From Ideonella livida (GTDB taxonomy: Bacteria; Pseudomonadota; Gammaproteobacteria; Burkholderiales; Burkholderiaceae_C): a stretch of 64,000 nt of DNA. Numbering within the stretch: the first letter of the stretch is position 1; each line of letters begins with the position of its first letter. The notes beneath the pieces were generated by a model. It saw only the letters and a program-made list of their open reading frames with translations. It searched no databases and was not told the origin of the DNA. Made by a program: the position numbers and the translations under genes. Location: NCBI RefSeq assembly GCF_010499455.1, contig NZ_JAAGOH010000017.1:1-64000 (forward strand), in the 5' to 3' direction. Positions 32,541 through 41,853 of this stretch are shown piece after piece.

Positions 32541-33497
32541 ATGAACCAGCTGGACCAACTCAAGGCCTTCACCACCGTCGTCGCCGACACCGGCAACTTC
32601 AAGCAGATGGCGCAGTTCGCGCCGCGTGATGCCACCACCAACCCCTCGCTCATCCTCAAGGCTGTGCAGCAGCCCGACTACGCGCCGCTGCTGGCCGATA
32701 CGGTGCGCGCCCACCGGGGCCAGGCCCTGGACCAGATCGTGGATGAGGTGCTGGTGCGTTTTGGCCTGGAGATCCTCAAGGTGGTGCCGGGCCGTGTGTC
32801 CACTGAGGTGGATGCCCGCCTGTCGTTTGACACCGCCGCCACGGTGGCCCGCGCCCAGCGTCTGATGGCCTTGTACGAGGCTGCCGGCATCGGCCGCGAC
32901 CGCGTGCTGATCAAGATTGCGGCCACCTGGGAAGGCATCCAGGCCGCCCGCATCCTGGAGCAGCAGGGTATCCATTGCAACCTGACGCTGCTGTTCTCCT
33001 TCTGCCAGGCCGTGGCCTGCGGCGAGGCCGGCGTTCAGCTCATCAGCCCGTTTGTGGGCCGCATCTACGACTGGTACAAGAAGCAGGCCGGTGCCGCTTG
33101 GGACGAGGCCGCCAGCGCTGGCGTGAACGATCCGGGCGTGAAGTCGGTCACCCAGATCTTCAACTACTACAAGAAGTTCGGCATTCCCACCGAGGTGATG
33201 GGTGCCAGCTTCCGCAATGTCGGCCAGATCGTCGCCTTGGCCGGCTCCGACCTGCTCACCATCAGCCCCGAGTTGCTGGCCCAATTGCAGAGTAGTGAGG
33301 CCCCTGTGGCGCGTGCCCTGGACGCCGCTGCCGCCCAGGACCTGCCGCTGCACGCCGTCAGCCTGAACGAGGCCGGCTTCCGCTACGCCCTCAACGAGGA
33401 CGCCATGGCCACCGAGAAGCTGGCCGAGGGCATCCGCGCCTTTGCGGTCGATGCCGGCAAGCTCGACGTCCTGATCCAGCAGCAGCTGGCTGCCTGA
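32541..33497 (+). CDS. tal: Transaldolase
   Basis: 318 residues, matching the ~317 of TalA/TalB-type enzymes. ATG 32541 is chosen because it gives the standard start [20 protein letters not shown]; the open frame upstream is not conserved. The Schiff-base Lys is Lys125 in [10 protein letters not shown], and DATTNPSLI near residue 34 is the substrate loop. It transfers a dihydroxyacetone unit in the pentose phosphate pathway. Followed by pgi after 78 bases. Confidence 0.96.
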   Translation: MNQLDQLKAFTTVVADTGNFKQMAQFAPRDATTNPSLILKAVQQPDYAPLLADTVRAHRGQALDQIVDEVLVRFGLEILKVVPGRVSTEVDARLSFDTAATVARAQRLMALYEAAGIGRDRVLIKIAATWEGIQAARILEQQGIHCNLTLLFSFCQAVACGEAGVQLISPFVGRIYDWYKKQAGAAWDEAASAGVNDPGVKSVTQIFNYYKKFGIPTEVMGASFRNVGQIVALAGSDLLTISPELLAQLQSSEAPVARALDAAAAQDLPLHAVSLNEAGFRYALNEDAMATEKLAEGIRAFAVDAGKLDVLIQQQLAA

Positions 33498-33575
33498 TCC
33501 GCCGGCGGCCCGTGTTGCCAGAGCGCTCGGCCGCCGTTTCTTCCTGACCTCCCTGTTCCTGAGGACCCCACCGAC

Positions 33576-35207
33576 ATGAGCACCGCCCCGCGCTGCGACG
33601 AAACCATCGCCTGGACCGCCCTGCAAGGCCACTTTGAAGGCCACGGGCGCGGCCTGGACCTGCGTGAATCCTTTGCGCGCGATGCTCAGCGCTTCGGTAC
33701 CTTCAGCCTGCAGGCGCCGGAGGTGTTTGCGGACCTGTCCAAGAACCTCTGGGACCCGACCACCCGGCGCCTGCTGGTGGAGCTGGCACGGGCCTGTGGC
33801 CTGGAGGCGCAGCGTGACGCCATGTTCGCCGGCCAGCCCATCAACTCCACCGAAGGCCGCGCCGTGCTGCACACCGCCCTGCGCGCCCCGCGCGGTGCCG
33901 GCCCGTTCAGTGAGGACGTGCACGGCGTGCTCGATGCGCTGCTGGCTTATGCCGACGAGGTGCGTGATGTGGCGGGCAGCGGCATCACCGATGTGGTGAA
34001 CATCGGCATCGGCGGCTCCGACCTGGGGCCGGCCATGGCGGTACCGGCACTGCAGGCCTACACCCAGCCCGGCCAGCGCCTGCATTTCGTCTCCAATGTG
34101 GATGGCCATGACCTGGTGCCGGTGCTGGCCCGACTCAAGCCCGAGACCACGCTGTTCATCGTGGCCTCCAAGACCTTCACCACCCAGGAGACCATGGCCA
34201 ATGCGCACGCCGCGCGGGCCTGGTTCCTGGCCCAGGGCGGCACAGACACCGCACGGCACTTCGTGGGCGTGACCACCAACCTGGAGGCTGCGGCCGCCTT
34301 CGGCATCCACCGCACCTTCGGTTTTTGGGATTGGGTGGGGGGGCGCTACTCCCTGTGGAGCGCCATCGGCCTGCCGCTGGCCATCGCCATCGGCGGCGCC
34401 CAGTTCCGGGACTTCCTGGCCGGTGCCCGTGCCATGGACGAGCACTTCGCCCAGGCGCCGCTGGAGGCCAACCTGCCGGCCCAGCTGGGTCTGCTGGACG
34501 TCTGGTACCGCAACTTCCACGGTTTCACCAGCCGCTCGGTGGCGCCCTACCACCAGGGCCTGCGCCGGTTCCCTGCGTACCTGCAGCAGCTGGAGATGGA
34601 GTCCAACGGCAAGTGCGTGGACGCCGACGGACGGGCGCTGCCCTTTGGCACCAGCCCGGTGGTCTGGGGCGAGGCCGGTACCAACGGCCAGCACGCCTAC
34701 TTCCAGATGCTGCACCAGGGCACCGACGTGATCCCGGTGGAGTTCATCGCTGTGGCGCGCACCAGCCATGACCTGGCCGACCTGCCGCCCAGTGTGCGCG
34801 AGCGCTTGGCCGACCAGCACACCAAGCTGCTGGCCAACTGCCTGGCGCAGAGCCAGGCCCTGATGTGGGGCAAGACGACCGAGGAGGCCGCCACCGAGAG
34901 GGCGCCCACCGCCTCCAAGACGCTGGATCCGGCGGTGCTGGCCCGCCACCGCAGCTTCCCCGGCAACCGGCCCAGCACCACCCTGGTGCTGGAGGCCCTG
35001 ACCCCGCGTGCCCTGGGCGCATTGATCGCCCTGTACGAACACCGCGTGTTCACCAGCGGCGCGATCTGGGGCATCAACTCCTTCGACCAGTGGGGCGTGG
35101 AGCTGGGCAAGGCGCTGTGCAGCCAGCTGCTGCCGCGTTTTGCCAGTGGCGACGCCACCGGCCTGGACGCCTCCACCGCTGGCCTGTTGGCCCGCCTGCG
35201 GGGCTGA
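33576..35207 (+). CDS. pgi: Glucose-6-phosphate isomerase
   Basis: 543 residues. Family signatures include VNIGIGGSDLGPAM near residue 147, DWVGGRYSLWSAIGLPLAIA (about 252-271) and GINSFDQWGVELGK near the C-terminus. It interconverts glucose 6-phosphate and fructose 6-phosphate. Same strand as tal and followed four bases later by a HAD phosphatase. Confidence 0.97.
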   Translation: MSTAPRCDETIAWTALQGHFEGHGRGLDLRESFARDAQRFGTFSLQAPEVFADLSKNLWDPTTRRLLVELARACGLEAQRDAMFAGQPINSTEGRAVLHTALRAPRGAGPFSEDVHGVLDALLAYADEVRDVAGSGITDVVNIGIGGSDLGPAMAVPALQAYTQPGQRLHFVSNVDGHDLVPVLARLKPETTLFIVASKTFTTQETMANAHAARAWFLAQGGTDTARHFVGVTTNLEAAAAFGIHRTFGFWDWVGGRYSLWSAIGLPLAIAIGGAQFRDFLAGARAMDEHFAQAPLEANLPAQLGLLDVWYRNFHGFTSRSVAPYHQGLRRFPAYLQQLEMESNGKCVDADGRALPFGTSPVVWGEAGTNGQHAYFQMLHQGTDVIPVEFIAVARTSHDLADLPPSVRERLADQHTKLLANCLAQSQALMWGKTTEEAATERAPTASKTLDPAVLARHRSFPGNRPSTTLVLEALTPRALGALIALYEHRVFTSGAIWGINSFDQWGVELGKALCSQLLPRFASGDATGLDASTAGLLARLRG

Positions 35208-35211
35208 GCCC

Positions 35212-35856
35212 ATGTCGACGAAGCCGCATGTGATCTTCGACTTCGGGGTGGTGCTGTTTCGCTGGCGACCCGAGGTTGTGCTGCGCCAGACCCTGCCTGG
35301 TCGGGTGAGGGACGCCGCCAGCGCCGCGCACTGGAAGGCCCAGATCTTTCAGGACTATGGCGGCGACTGGGGTGATTTCGACGCCGGTCTGCTGGAGGTG
35401 CCCGAGCTGGTGGCGCGCATCGCCACCCGCACCGGCCTGACTCCGGCGGAGGTGCTGACCGTGGTGCAGGCGGTGCCGCCCGAGCTGGAGATCAAGGCGG
35501 GCACCGTCGCCATCGTGCAGGCGCTGCGCGCGGCGGGGCACCGCCTGTTCTACCTCTCCAACATGCCCGAGCCCTATGCCCGGCATTTGGAGACGCACCA
35601 CCCGTTGCGCGAGTGGTTTGAGGATGGCGTGTTCTCCGCACGGGTGCGTCAGCGCAAGCCCGACCCGGCCATCTTCCATACCGCGCTGCGTCAATTCGGC
35701 ATCCCGGCGGCGGATGCGCTGTTCATCGACGACCACCCGGCCAACATCGCCACCGCCCGGGGCCTGGGCCTGCCTGGCCTCCTGTTTGAGTCGCCCGAGC
35801 AGTTGGCGCGGGACTTGAGGGGGCGTGGCTTGGCGGTGCCCGCCGTGATCGCCTGA
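35212..35856 (+). CDS. HAD-family phosphatase (YihX-like)
   Basis: 214 residues from ATG 35212, four bases after pgi. HAD motif I is FDFGVVLF: the nucleophile Asp is followed by Gly, as in YihX-type sugar phosphatases. Motif II is FYLSNMP, motif III Lys is in RQRKPDPAIF and motif IV is ALFIDDHPANIATA. Linkage to pgi and tal suggests a sugar-phosphate substrate, for example glucose 1-phosphate as in YihX, but this is inference. Confidence 0.85.
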   Translation: MSTKPHVIFDFGVVLFRWRPEVVLRQTLPGRVRDAASAAHWKAQIFQDYGGDWGDFDAGLLEVPELVARIATRTGLTPAEVLTVVQAVPPELEIKAGTVAIVQALRAAGHRLFYLSNMPEPYARHLETHHPLREWFEDGVFSARVRQRKPDPAIFHTALRQFGIPAADALFIDDHPANIATARGLGLPGLLFESPEQLARDLRGRGLAVPAVIA

Positions 35857-35879
35857 CGGCCTGACCGTGAGGCTCTAGG

Positions 35880-36920
35880 TCAGGTCGGCAGATCCAACGC
35901 CCGGCGCCAGGCGCGGGCACTGCCAAAGCCCTGGGTGGCCAGCGCCTGCTTCAAGGGCTGGCCGCCGCGCACCGCTTCGCTGACCAAGGCTGCCCGCACC
36001 CGGGCCACATAGTCGCGGGGGGACAGGCCCGCATGCTGCTGGAACAGTCGGCCCAGGTGGCGCGGGGTGACATGGGCCACCGCGGCCAAGCGCTCGGCCG
36101 TCCAGTCGGCTGCCGGTTCGGCATTCACCGCGTTCTGCACCTTGTGCACCGCCGGGTGCAGGTGGCTGCGGCTGGCCAGCAGCGGCGACTGTTGAGGCGC
36201 CTCGCCGGCCCGACGCTGAAACACGACCAGCACCTGCGCCACGGCGGCGGCCAAGGCCTCGCCGCCCACCTCGGCAATGCTGTGCAGGGCCAGGTCGATG
36301 CCGGCGGTGACGCCGGCGCTGGTCCACAGCGGGCCGTCTTGCACAAACACCCGATTGCCCAGCACCCGCGCGGCCGGCGCCAGGGCCTGCAGCTCGTCCA
36401 GCAGTTCATGGTGGGTGGTGAGGCAGCGGCCGGCGGCCAGGCCGGCGTCGGCCAGCAACAGGGCCCCGGAGCACACCGTCATCAGGCGGTGCGGGCTGCC
36501 CGGCGCCAGAAGAGCCGGGGCCAGCACCTGGCCGATCCACCGCCGCGTGGCCAGCCACGGCGGCTCGGCCCGCACCACGGCGTGGCCATCGCCCGGCCGG
36601 CCCAGCAGCAGCACCCAGCTGGGGGCCGGCAGGGTGGTGGGCAGCGGCGCCAGCCCCGCCAAGGCCACGCCCACCGAGCTGTCGGTCTGGGCTTGCGGGC
36701 CGACGTAATGCAAGACGAACAGCGGCGGGCGGCCTTGGCGCGCGCGCTGCTGGTTGGCCAGGCGGTAGGCCTCGGCCGGCCCGGCCAGGTCCAGCAGCAG
36801 GGTCTCGGGCAGCACCACGAACCACACATGCACCGGCCCGGGGAGGCCGTCAGGTGGGGTTCGCGTCTCGCCTCTTGGGACAGAAGGCCGATCGGCAGGC
36901 AAGGCAGCGCAGGGGTTCAC
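35880..36920 (-). CDS. GlxA-family AraC-type regulator (DJ-1/PfpI domain plus HTH)
   Basis: 346 residues. The N-terminal ~190 residues are a DJ-1/PfpI-like domain with the nucleophile-elbow sequence LMTVCSGALLLADAGL. The C-terminal ~100 residues carry two AraC helix-turn-helix motifs (ERLAAVAHVTPRHLGRLFQQ and ALATQGFGSARAWRRAL). GTG start overlapping the stop of the upstream DJ-1 gene (GTGA). Probably a cytoplasmic transcription factor; ligand and targets are unknown, although its operon partners suggest them. Confidence 0.88.
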   Translation of the reverse strand: MNPCAALPADRPSVPRGETRTPPDGLPGPVHVWFVVLPETLLLDLAGPAEAYRLANQQRARQGRPPLFVLHYVGPQAQTDSSVGVALAGLAPLPTTLPAPSWVLLLGRPGDGHAVVRAEPPWLATRRWIGQVLAPALLAPGSPHRLMTVCSGALLLADAGLAAGRCLTTHHELLDELQALAPAARVLGNRVFVQDGPLWTSAGVTAGIDLALHSIAEVGGEALAAAVAQVLVVFQRRAGEAPQQSPLLASRSHLHPAVHKVQNAVNAEPAADWTAERLAAVAHVTPRHLGRLFQQHAGLSPRDYVARVRAALVSEAVRGGQPLKQALATQGFGSARAWRRALDLPT

Positions 36921-37618
36921 GGCGCTGATGGTAGGTCGGCCGCCTCGGCGTCGCGCCAGGCGTAGTCCATCTGCCGGGCAGTGGCCAGGGCCAGGGCGCG
37001 GCTGTGCAGGCGCGCCACCAGGTGCAGGCCCATGTCCAGGCCGGCGGAGATGCCGGCCGAGCTGAGCACACGGCCCGCATCCACCCAGCGGGCCTCGGGC
37101 CGCAGGTCCAGGCCGGGGTGGCGGCGGCGCAGGTCGGCCACGTCTTCCCAGTGGGTGGTGCAGGGCTGGCCGTGCAGCAGTCCCAGGTCGGCCAGCACAA
37201 AGGCGCCGGTGCAGACCGAGGCGACGAGCCCGTCGGCCGTGGCGGCCAGGGTGTGCTCGGCGTGGTGGCGCAGGGCGGCCATCATCTCCGGGTTGGCCAG
37301 CACGCCGTTCACCACGCCGCCGGGCACCAGCAGCAGGGCGGTGGGCGCGGTGACATCCGTGAGGGCAGACGGCTCAGCCGGCCCGGGGATCAGCGCCTCG
37401 TCGGCCTGCAGCTGCAGCCCGGCCCGGGCGCGCACCGCCTGGCCGTGCAGGGAAGCGCTGCGTACCTGCCAGGGCGCTGGCGCCCCTGGGTGCAGGCGGC
37501 GGTGCACCCGCAGCGCGGTGGTGAACACCTCGTAGGGGCCGGCAAAGTCCAGCAGCTCCACCTCATCGAACAGCACCAGGCGAATCACCGGAGCCGGTAG
37601 GGTGAGGGCGTGGCTCAT
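36917..37618 (-). CDS. DJ-1/PfpI family protein
   Basis: 233 residues from ATG 37618; an open frame continues upstream but runs into the preceding gene and is not conserved. The DJ-1 fold is shown by IRLVLFDEVELLDFAGPYEVF at the N-terminus and the nucleophile elbow LVASVCTGAFVLADLGLL. Homologues include isocyanide hydratase-like enzymes and stand-alone sensors. It overlaps genes on both sides by four bases, so the three-gene operon is tightly coupled. Its homology to the N-terminal half of the adjacent GlxA-type regulator is notable. Confidence 0.85.
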   Translation of the reverse strand: MSHALTLPAPVIRLVLFDEVELLDFAGPYEVFTTALRVHRRLHPGAPAPWQVRSASLHGQAVRARAGLQLQADEALIPGPAEPSALTDVTAPTALLLVPGGVVNGVLANPEMMAALRHHAEHTLAATADGLVASVCTGAFVLADLGLLHGQPCTTHWEDVADLRRRHPGLDLRPEARWVDAGRVLSSAGISAGLDMGLHLVARLHSRALALATARQMDYAWRDAEAADLPSAP

Positions 37619-38238
37619 GCGCCCGCTCCGGTGGTGGCCGGGCGCTCTGCGCCGGCCCGCACCAGGGCCTCCTGCGGCGTGCACAGGGTGGCAAAGCGGC
37701 CGGCCAGCACGGTGCAGGTGCGCTCGATGATCTCGGCCGTGCTCAGGCGCCGGCCTTCGGGGGTGAGCATGTCGAAGGTGAGGGTGGCGCTGGGCACGTA
37801 GTCCACGGTCCAGCCTTCGTCGCTGGCGTGGCGGGTGGTGGTTTCGCAGCACTGCTCAGTGCGGATGCCGCACACCACCAGGCGGCTGATGCCGCGCTGG
37901 TGCAGCCAATGGCCCAGCCCGGTGCCCACCAGGGCGCTGTGGCGGTGCTTGAGGACTTCCAGCGCCGGCTCAAACGGCTGCAGGCCCGCCAGGGGGGCGA
38001 CCAGGCCGCTGGCCAGTGCAAAGGGGTTGTCGGCTTGTTCGGCGCCATCGTGGTGCAGCACGCGCACGATGGGCAGACCGGCCTGGGCAAAGCCCTGCAC
38101 CAGCGTGTTCACGGCCGCCAAAAAGGCCGGCACGTCGGCATCGGTCCAGTAGGGCCGGGCGGTGAAGGAGGTTTGCACGTCGATCACCAGCAGCGCGGTG
38201 CGGGCGGTCGAAGGGGAAGCTGCGTCAGAAAGCGACAT
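37615..38238 (-). CDS. Isochorismatase-family cysteine hydrolase
   Basis: 207 residues. Catalytic triad residues can be placed: Asp in ALLVIDVQTSF, Lys in EVLKHRHSALVGTGL and Cys in VVCGIRTEQCCETT. The family hydrolyses amides or vinyl ethers such as nicotinamide, ureidoacrylate or isochorismate; the exact substrate is not evident. First gene of the operon with the DJ-1 protein and the GlxA-type regulator. Confidence 0.85.
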   Translation of the reverse strand: MSLSDAASPSTARTALLVIDVQTSFTARPYWTDADVPAFLAAVNTLVQGFAQAGLPIVRVLHHDGAEQADNPFALASGLVAPLAGLQPFEPALEVLKHRHSALVGTGLGHWLHQRGISRLVVCGIRTEQCCETTTRHASDEGWTVDYVPSATLTFDMLTPEGRRLSTAEIIERTCTVLAGRFATLCTPQEALVRAGAERPATTGAGA

Positions 38239-38372
38239 GGCGGCAAGGCCCCGTGGCAGGGGCTGGGCAGGTGGATGATGGGCTCATCTTCCTGCCCGGG
38301 CGGCCGCACGCCCAGTCCGTCTCCAGACCTTCACAGGTCAGAAACGGACATGACTGGCTCGATCGGGCTGGG

Positions 38373-38930
38373 TCAGGCCAGACGGGCGGTGACCGCGGCC
38401 AGGCGCTCACCGAAGACCTTGGCGGTGGCCAGGTCACCCGCCACCATTTCGTCCACGCCGGCGTCCGACGGGGTGGTGGTCATCAGGCCGGACGACGAGG
38501 CCACGTAGTTGATGTCGTTACGGGTGGCAGCTTTGCTGTTGCTGGGCATCAGGCCGGTGCCCACCCACAGGCCACTGTGCTGTTGCGACAGGGTGAACAG
38601 GTAGTGCAGGGTGGACAGCTTGTCGCCATTCATCGAGGCGGAGTTGGTGAAACCGGCGAACAGCTTGTCCTTCCAGGCTTGGGTGAACCAGGCCTTGGAG
38701 GACGCGTCTGCAAATTTCTTGAACTGCCAGCTCACGCTGCCCATGTAGGTGGGCGAGCCGAAGACGATGGTCTTGGCCGCACCCAGCAGCTCCCACCCGC
38801 CTTCGGGCAGGTTGCCTTCGGCGTCGATGGGCAACAGCTTGGCGGCGGCGCCGGCGCCTTCGGCGACCGCCTGGGCCACCTTGGCGGTATGGCCGTAGCC
38901 GCTGTGGAAGACGATGACGATGTCGGACAT
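38373..38930 (-). CDS. Flavodoxin-like NAD(P)H:quinone reductase / FMN-dependent reductase
   Basis: 185 residues from ATG 38930 (MSDIVIVFHSGYGHTAKVAQAV), which shows the FMN phosphate-binding loop. The middle segment TIVFGSPTYMGSVSWQFKKF (about residues 72-91) and TNSASMNGDKLSTL are typical of WrbA-like and flavodoxin-domain reductases. Probably reduces quinones or related acceptors in the cytoplasm. Single gene; 134 bases separate it from the upstream end of the isochorismatase gene. Confidence 0.82.
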   Translation of the reverse strand: MSDIVIVFHSGYGHTAKVAQAVAEGAGAAAKLLPIDAEGNLPEGGWELLGAAKTIVFGSPTYMGSVSWQFKKFADASSKAWFTQAWKDKLFAGFTNSASMNGDKLSTLHYLFTLSQQHSGLWVGTGLMPSNSKAATRNDINYVASSSGLMTTTPSDAGVDEMVAGDLATAKVFGERLAAVTARLA

Positions 38931-39146
38931 GGGGAGGCTCCTGTGAGGTGGGGACCGGCTGGGCGGGGTGCCCTGCAGGCACCGGTCCATGGACGCATTG
39001 TGGAAACCTCAGGCCTTGCGGTCTTTCAGCGGGCTCGTCGCCATCCTTCAATTCCATCGAAGGCGCACCCGGCCCGGGGCCTTGGGTGCAGGTGCCAGCA
39101 CCGCCGGCGCGGCTGTGCTGGCCGGTGCCACAGGGCAGGGGGGAAC

Positions 39147-40367
39147 TCAGCGCGGCGCCAGAAAACGCTCGGCCAGCCGCACCCACAGCGAGGCGCCCAG
39201 GGGCAGGAGCGCGTCGTTGAAGTCGTAGTTCGGGTTGTGCAGGGTGCAAGGGCCCAGGGGGTAGCCGCCGTGGCCGCTGCCGTCGTGGCCAGCATAGGCG
39301 CTGCGGTGGGCCCCGTCACCGTTGCCGATCATGAAGTAGGCGCCCGGCTTGTCTTGCAGGAAGAAGCTGAAATCCTCGGCGCCCATGGTGGGCTCCATCT
39401 CCAGCGTGGCCTCCGGCCCCACCACCTCCCGCATCACCTCGCGCAGCACGGCCACCTCGGCACTGTGGTTGACGGTGGGCGGGTAGTTGCGGTGGAAGTC
39501 AAAGTCCACCCGTGCGCCAAAGGCGGCGGCGGTGTGGGTGGCGATGTCGCGCATGCGCTGCTCGATCAGGTCGAGCACGCCCACGCTGAAGGTGCGCACC
39601 GTGCCCTGGACCACGCAGGTATCCGGCACCACGTTGGTGGCTTCGCCGGTGTGGATCATCGTCACCGAGATGACGGCGGCGTCCAGCGGCTTCTTGTTGC
39701 GGGTGATGATGGTCTGGAAGGCCTGCACCATCTGGCAAGCCACCGGCACCGGGTCAATGCCGTTGTGCGGCAGCGCGGCATGCGAGCCCTTGCCGGTGAG
39801 GGTGATGTGGAACTCGTTGCTGCTGGCCATGATGGGCCCGTCGCACACGGCAAACTGCCCTTGCGGGATGCCCGGCCAGTTGTGCATGCCGTAGATGGCC
39901 TCCATCGGGCAGCGTTCGAACAGGCCGTCCTTCATCATCTCGCGGGCGCCGCCACCGCCTTCCTCGGCGGGCTGGAACACCAGGTAGACGGTGCCGTCAA
40001 AGTTCCGGTTCGTGGCCAGGTGCTTGGCGGCGGCCAGCAGCATGGCGGTGTGGCCGTCATGGCCGCAGGCGTGCATGCGGCCTGGGTACCGGCTGGCGTG
40101 CGCAAAGGTGTTGTGCTCCGTCATGGGCAGCGCGTCCATGTCGGCCCGCAGGCCCAGTCCACGGGGGCTGCTGCCCGCCTTCACCACCCCCACCACGCCC
40201 GTCTTGCCCAGACCCCGGATCACCGGGATGCCCCACGCCGTCAGCTGGGCGGCGACCAGGTCCGAGGTGCGCTGCTCCTGGAAGCACAGTTCCGGATGGG
40301 CGTGCAGGTCCCGGCGCAGCGCGGTGAACAGGTCGGCATCGGCCTGGAGGGCGTCGATCAGGGGCAT
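39147..40367 (-). CDS. M20-family amidohydrolase (hippurate hydrolase-like)
   Basis: 406 residues. Metal-binding motifs of the M20D amidohydrolases are present: DMDALPMTE (near residue 98), the HACGHDGHTAM box (near 112-122) and EEGGGGAREMM (near 148), with the dimerisation domain in the middle and GAEDFSFFL towards the C-terminus. The family cleaves N-acyl or N-carbamoyl amino acids. Lies downstream of an orphan branched-chain-type binding protein on the same strand, 104 bases apart. Confidence 0.92.
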   Translation of the reverse strand: MPLIDALQADADLFTALRRDLHAHPELCFQEQRTSDLVAAQLTAWGIPVIRGLGKTGVVGVVKAGSSPRGLGLRADMDALPMTEHNTFAHASRYPGRMHACGHDGHTAMLLAAAKHLATNRNFDGTVYLVFQPAEEGGGGAREMMKDGLFERCPMEAIYGMHNWPGIPQGQFAVCDGPIMASSNEFHITLTGKGSHAALPHNGIDPVPVACQMVQAFQTIITRNKKPLDAAVISVTMIHTGEATNVVPDTCVVQGTVRTFSVGVLDLIEQRMRDIATHTAAAFGARVDFDFHRNYPPTVNHSAEVAVLREVMREVVGPEATLEMEPTMGAEDFSFFLQDKPGAYFMIGNGDGAHRSAYAGHDGSGHGGYPLGPCTLHNPNYDFNDALLPLGASLWVRLAERFLAPR

Positions 40368-40471
40368 GGCAGATCTCCCGGCCGGGAGCGGTGGCTATGT
40401 GGCCACCGATGTTACCGAGCCCGACTTCAGCACGCCGCCGTCGTCTGGTCGCGGCCCTGCCGCGCCCGGGG

Positions 40472-41614
40472 TCAGCGCCGCACCGAGCCCGTCTCGGTCA
40501 ACATCGACAGTTCCACAAAGTGGCTGCCCACATGGTCGCGGGGGCCGAAGGTGACCCGGAAGCCCCCGTAGTCCTGGTTCTGGATGGATTCCAGCCCGGT
40601 GATCAGGCCCTCCCGGCTGGCCTTGCCGCCGGCGCGGCGCAGGCCGTCCACCAGCACCTTGGCGGCCAAGAAGCCTTCCAGGCTGGAGTAGTTGGGCTTG
40701 TCGCCGTTGCCGGAGGCCTTCAGGGCCTCCAGGTACTCCCGCACCACCGGCGTGGAGTTGCTGTAGGGGAAGGGCATGACCTGGCTGATGACCACGCCGC
40801 GCCCGTCCTTGCCCAGTTCATCGGCCAAGGCCTGGGTGCCCACGAAGGAGACGTTGTAGAACGTGCCCCCGAAGCCCGCGGCCCGCGCTTCGCGGATGAA
40901 GGCGGCGCAGCTGCGGTAGGCGCTGACCTGCACCACCGCGTCGGGCCGCGCGGCCATCAGGGCCTTGACCGCCGCGCCCACCTCCGCCGAGTTGCGCTCC
41001 ACGGTGGCTACCGCCACCGGCTCCAGACCCTTGGCGGCCAGGGCCTTGCGCACCCCGTCCAGACCCGCCTGCCCGTAGCTGTCGTTCTGCCGGAACACCG
41101 CCACCCGCCGCAGGTCCAGCGAGGTGAGCTGCTTGACGATCAGCGCCGTCTCGTCGTCGTAGGAGGCGCGCAGGTGGAACACCTGCCGGCTGAACGGCTC
41201 GCGCAGCGCGCCCGCTCCGGTGAACGGGGCGAACAGCGGCACCTTGGCCTCCTGCAGCACCGGCATGGCGGCCAGGGTGGTGGGCGTGCCCACGTAGCCG
41301 AATAGGGCAAACACCCCCTCGTCAATGAAACGTTCGGTGTTGGCCTTGCAGCGTGCCGGCTCGTAGCCGTCGTCCAGGGTGCGCAGCTCCAGGGTCTGGC
41401 CGTTCACGCCCCCTTGGGCGTTGACCGCATCCAGCACCAGACGTGCGCCCCGGTTCATCTGCGTGCCCAGCTGGGCCGCCGGCCCCGAGAACGCCGCCGA
41501 TTGACCCAGCACCAGCCGGCCGCTCTCCCGTTGTGCGCGGGCGGGCAGTGCCCATGCGCCCGCCCAAGCCGCCATGCCGCCCAGCGCTGCGCGCCGGTCC
41601 ATCTTCTTCCACAT
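40472..41614 (-). CDS. Periplasmic ABC-transporter substrate-binding protein (LivK-like)
   Basis: 380 residues from ATG 41614, which has AGGAG nine bases upstream. The signal peptide has DRRAALGG and ends ARAQ; the twin Arg might indicate Tat export but the full Tat motif is not present. The mature part is a type I periplasmic binding protein (LVLGQSAAFSGPAAQLGTQMNRGARL), usually for branched-chain or other amino acids. No permease or ATPase genes lie beside it, so it is an orphan in this window. Confidence 0.87.
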   Translation of the reverse strand: MWKKMDRRAALGGMAAWAGAWALPARAQRESGRLVLGQSAAFSGPAAQLGTQMNRGARLVLDAVNAQGGVNGQTLELRTLDDGYEPARCKANTERFIDEGVFALFGYVGTPTTLAAMPVLQEAKVPLFAPFTGAGALREPFSRQVFHLRASYDDETALIVKQLTSLDLRRVAVFRQNDSYGQAGLDGVRKALAAKGLEPVAVATVERNSAEVGAAVKALMAARPDAVVQVSAYRSCAAFIREARAAGFGGTFYNVSFVGTQALADELGKDGRGVVISQVMPFPYSNSTPVVREYLEALKASGNGDKPNYSSLEGFLAAKVLVDGLRRAGGKASREGLITGLESIQNQDYGGFRVTFGPRDHVGSHFVELSMLTETGSVRR

Positions 41615-41853
41615 GAATCCCAACTCCTGTGCTGACCTGGCGCCCTGATGGCGCGCCATTGGTGCGGCCACGGGTCAGGCCCGTGTGCCGCCCTCCCTTT
41701 GTCCGAAGGGGGATACAAACACTAACACTTGCATCGCGACAACTTGTCGCACTCCTCGCCGCCAGAACGTCGTGGTGTGGGCTGGCTTGTAGGTAGTTTC
41801 CCTTGGTATCCGGGCGACCGTGAGGAGGCGAGACGCTGTGCCATCATCTCTGG
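41615..41853. promoter_or_regulatory. Divergent intergenic region with a 15-base palindrome
   Basis: 239 bases between the binding-protein gene (-) and the molybdopterin oxidoreductase (+). At 41736-41750 there is GCGACAACTTGTCGC, a 7-base inverted repeat around one base, in an AT-richer stretch. Palindromes of this size are typical of dimeric regulator operators. No regulator gene is adjacent. Confidence 0.45.

Noticed and set aside
32421-35213. A 930-codon open frame opposite tal and pgi
   Set aside because: Antisense shadow caused by codon bias; both + strand genes have full-length family matches and the reverse product has no recognisable domain.
38253-40571. A 772-codon + strand frame across three - strand genes
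   Set aside because: It reads through the antisense of a flavodoxin-like reductase and an M20 hydrolase, each with clear motifs; the product is low-complexity.
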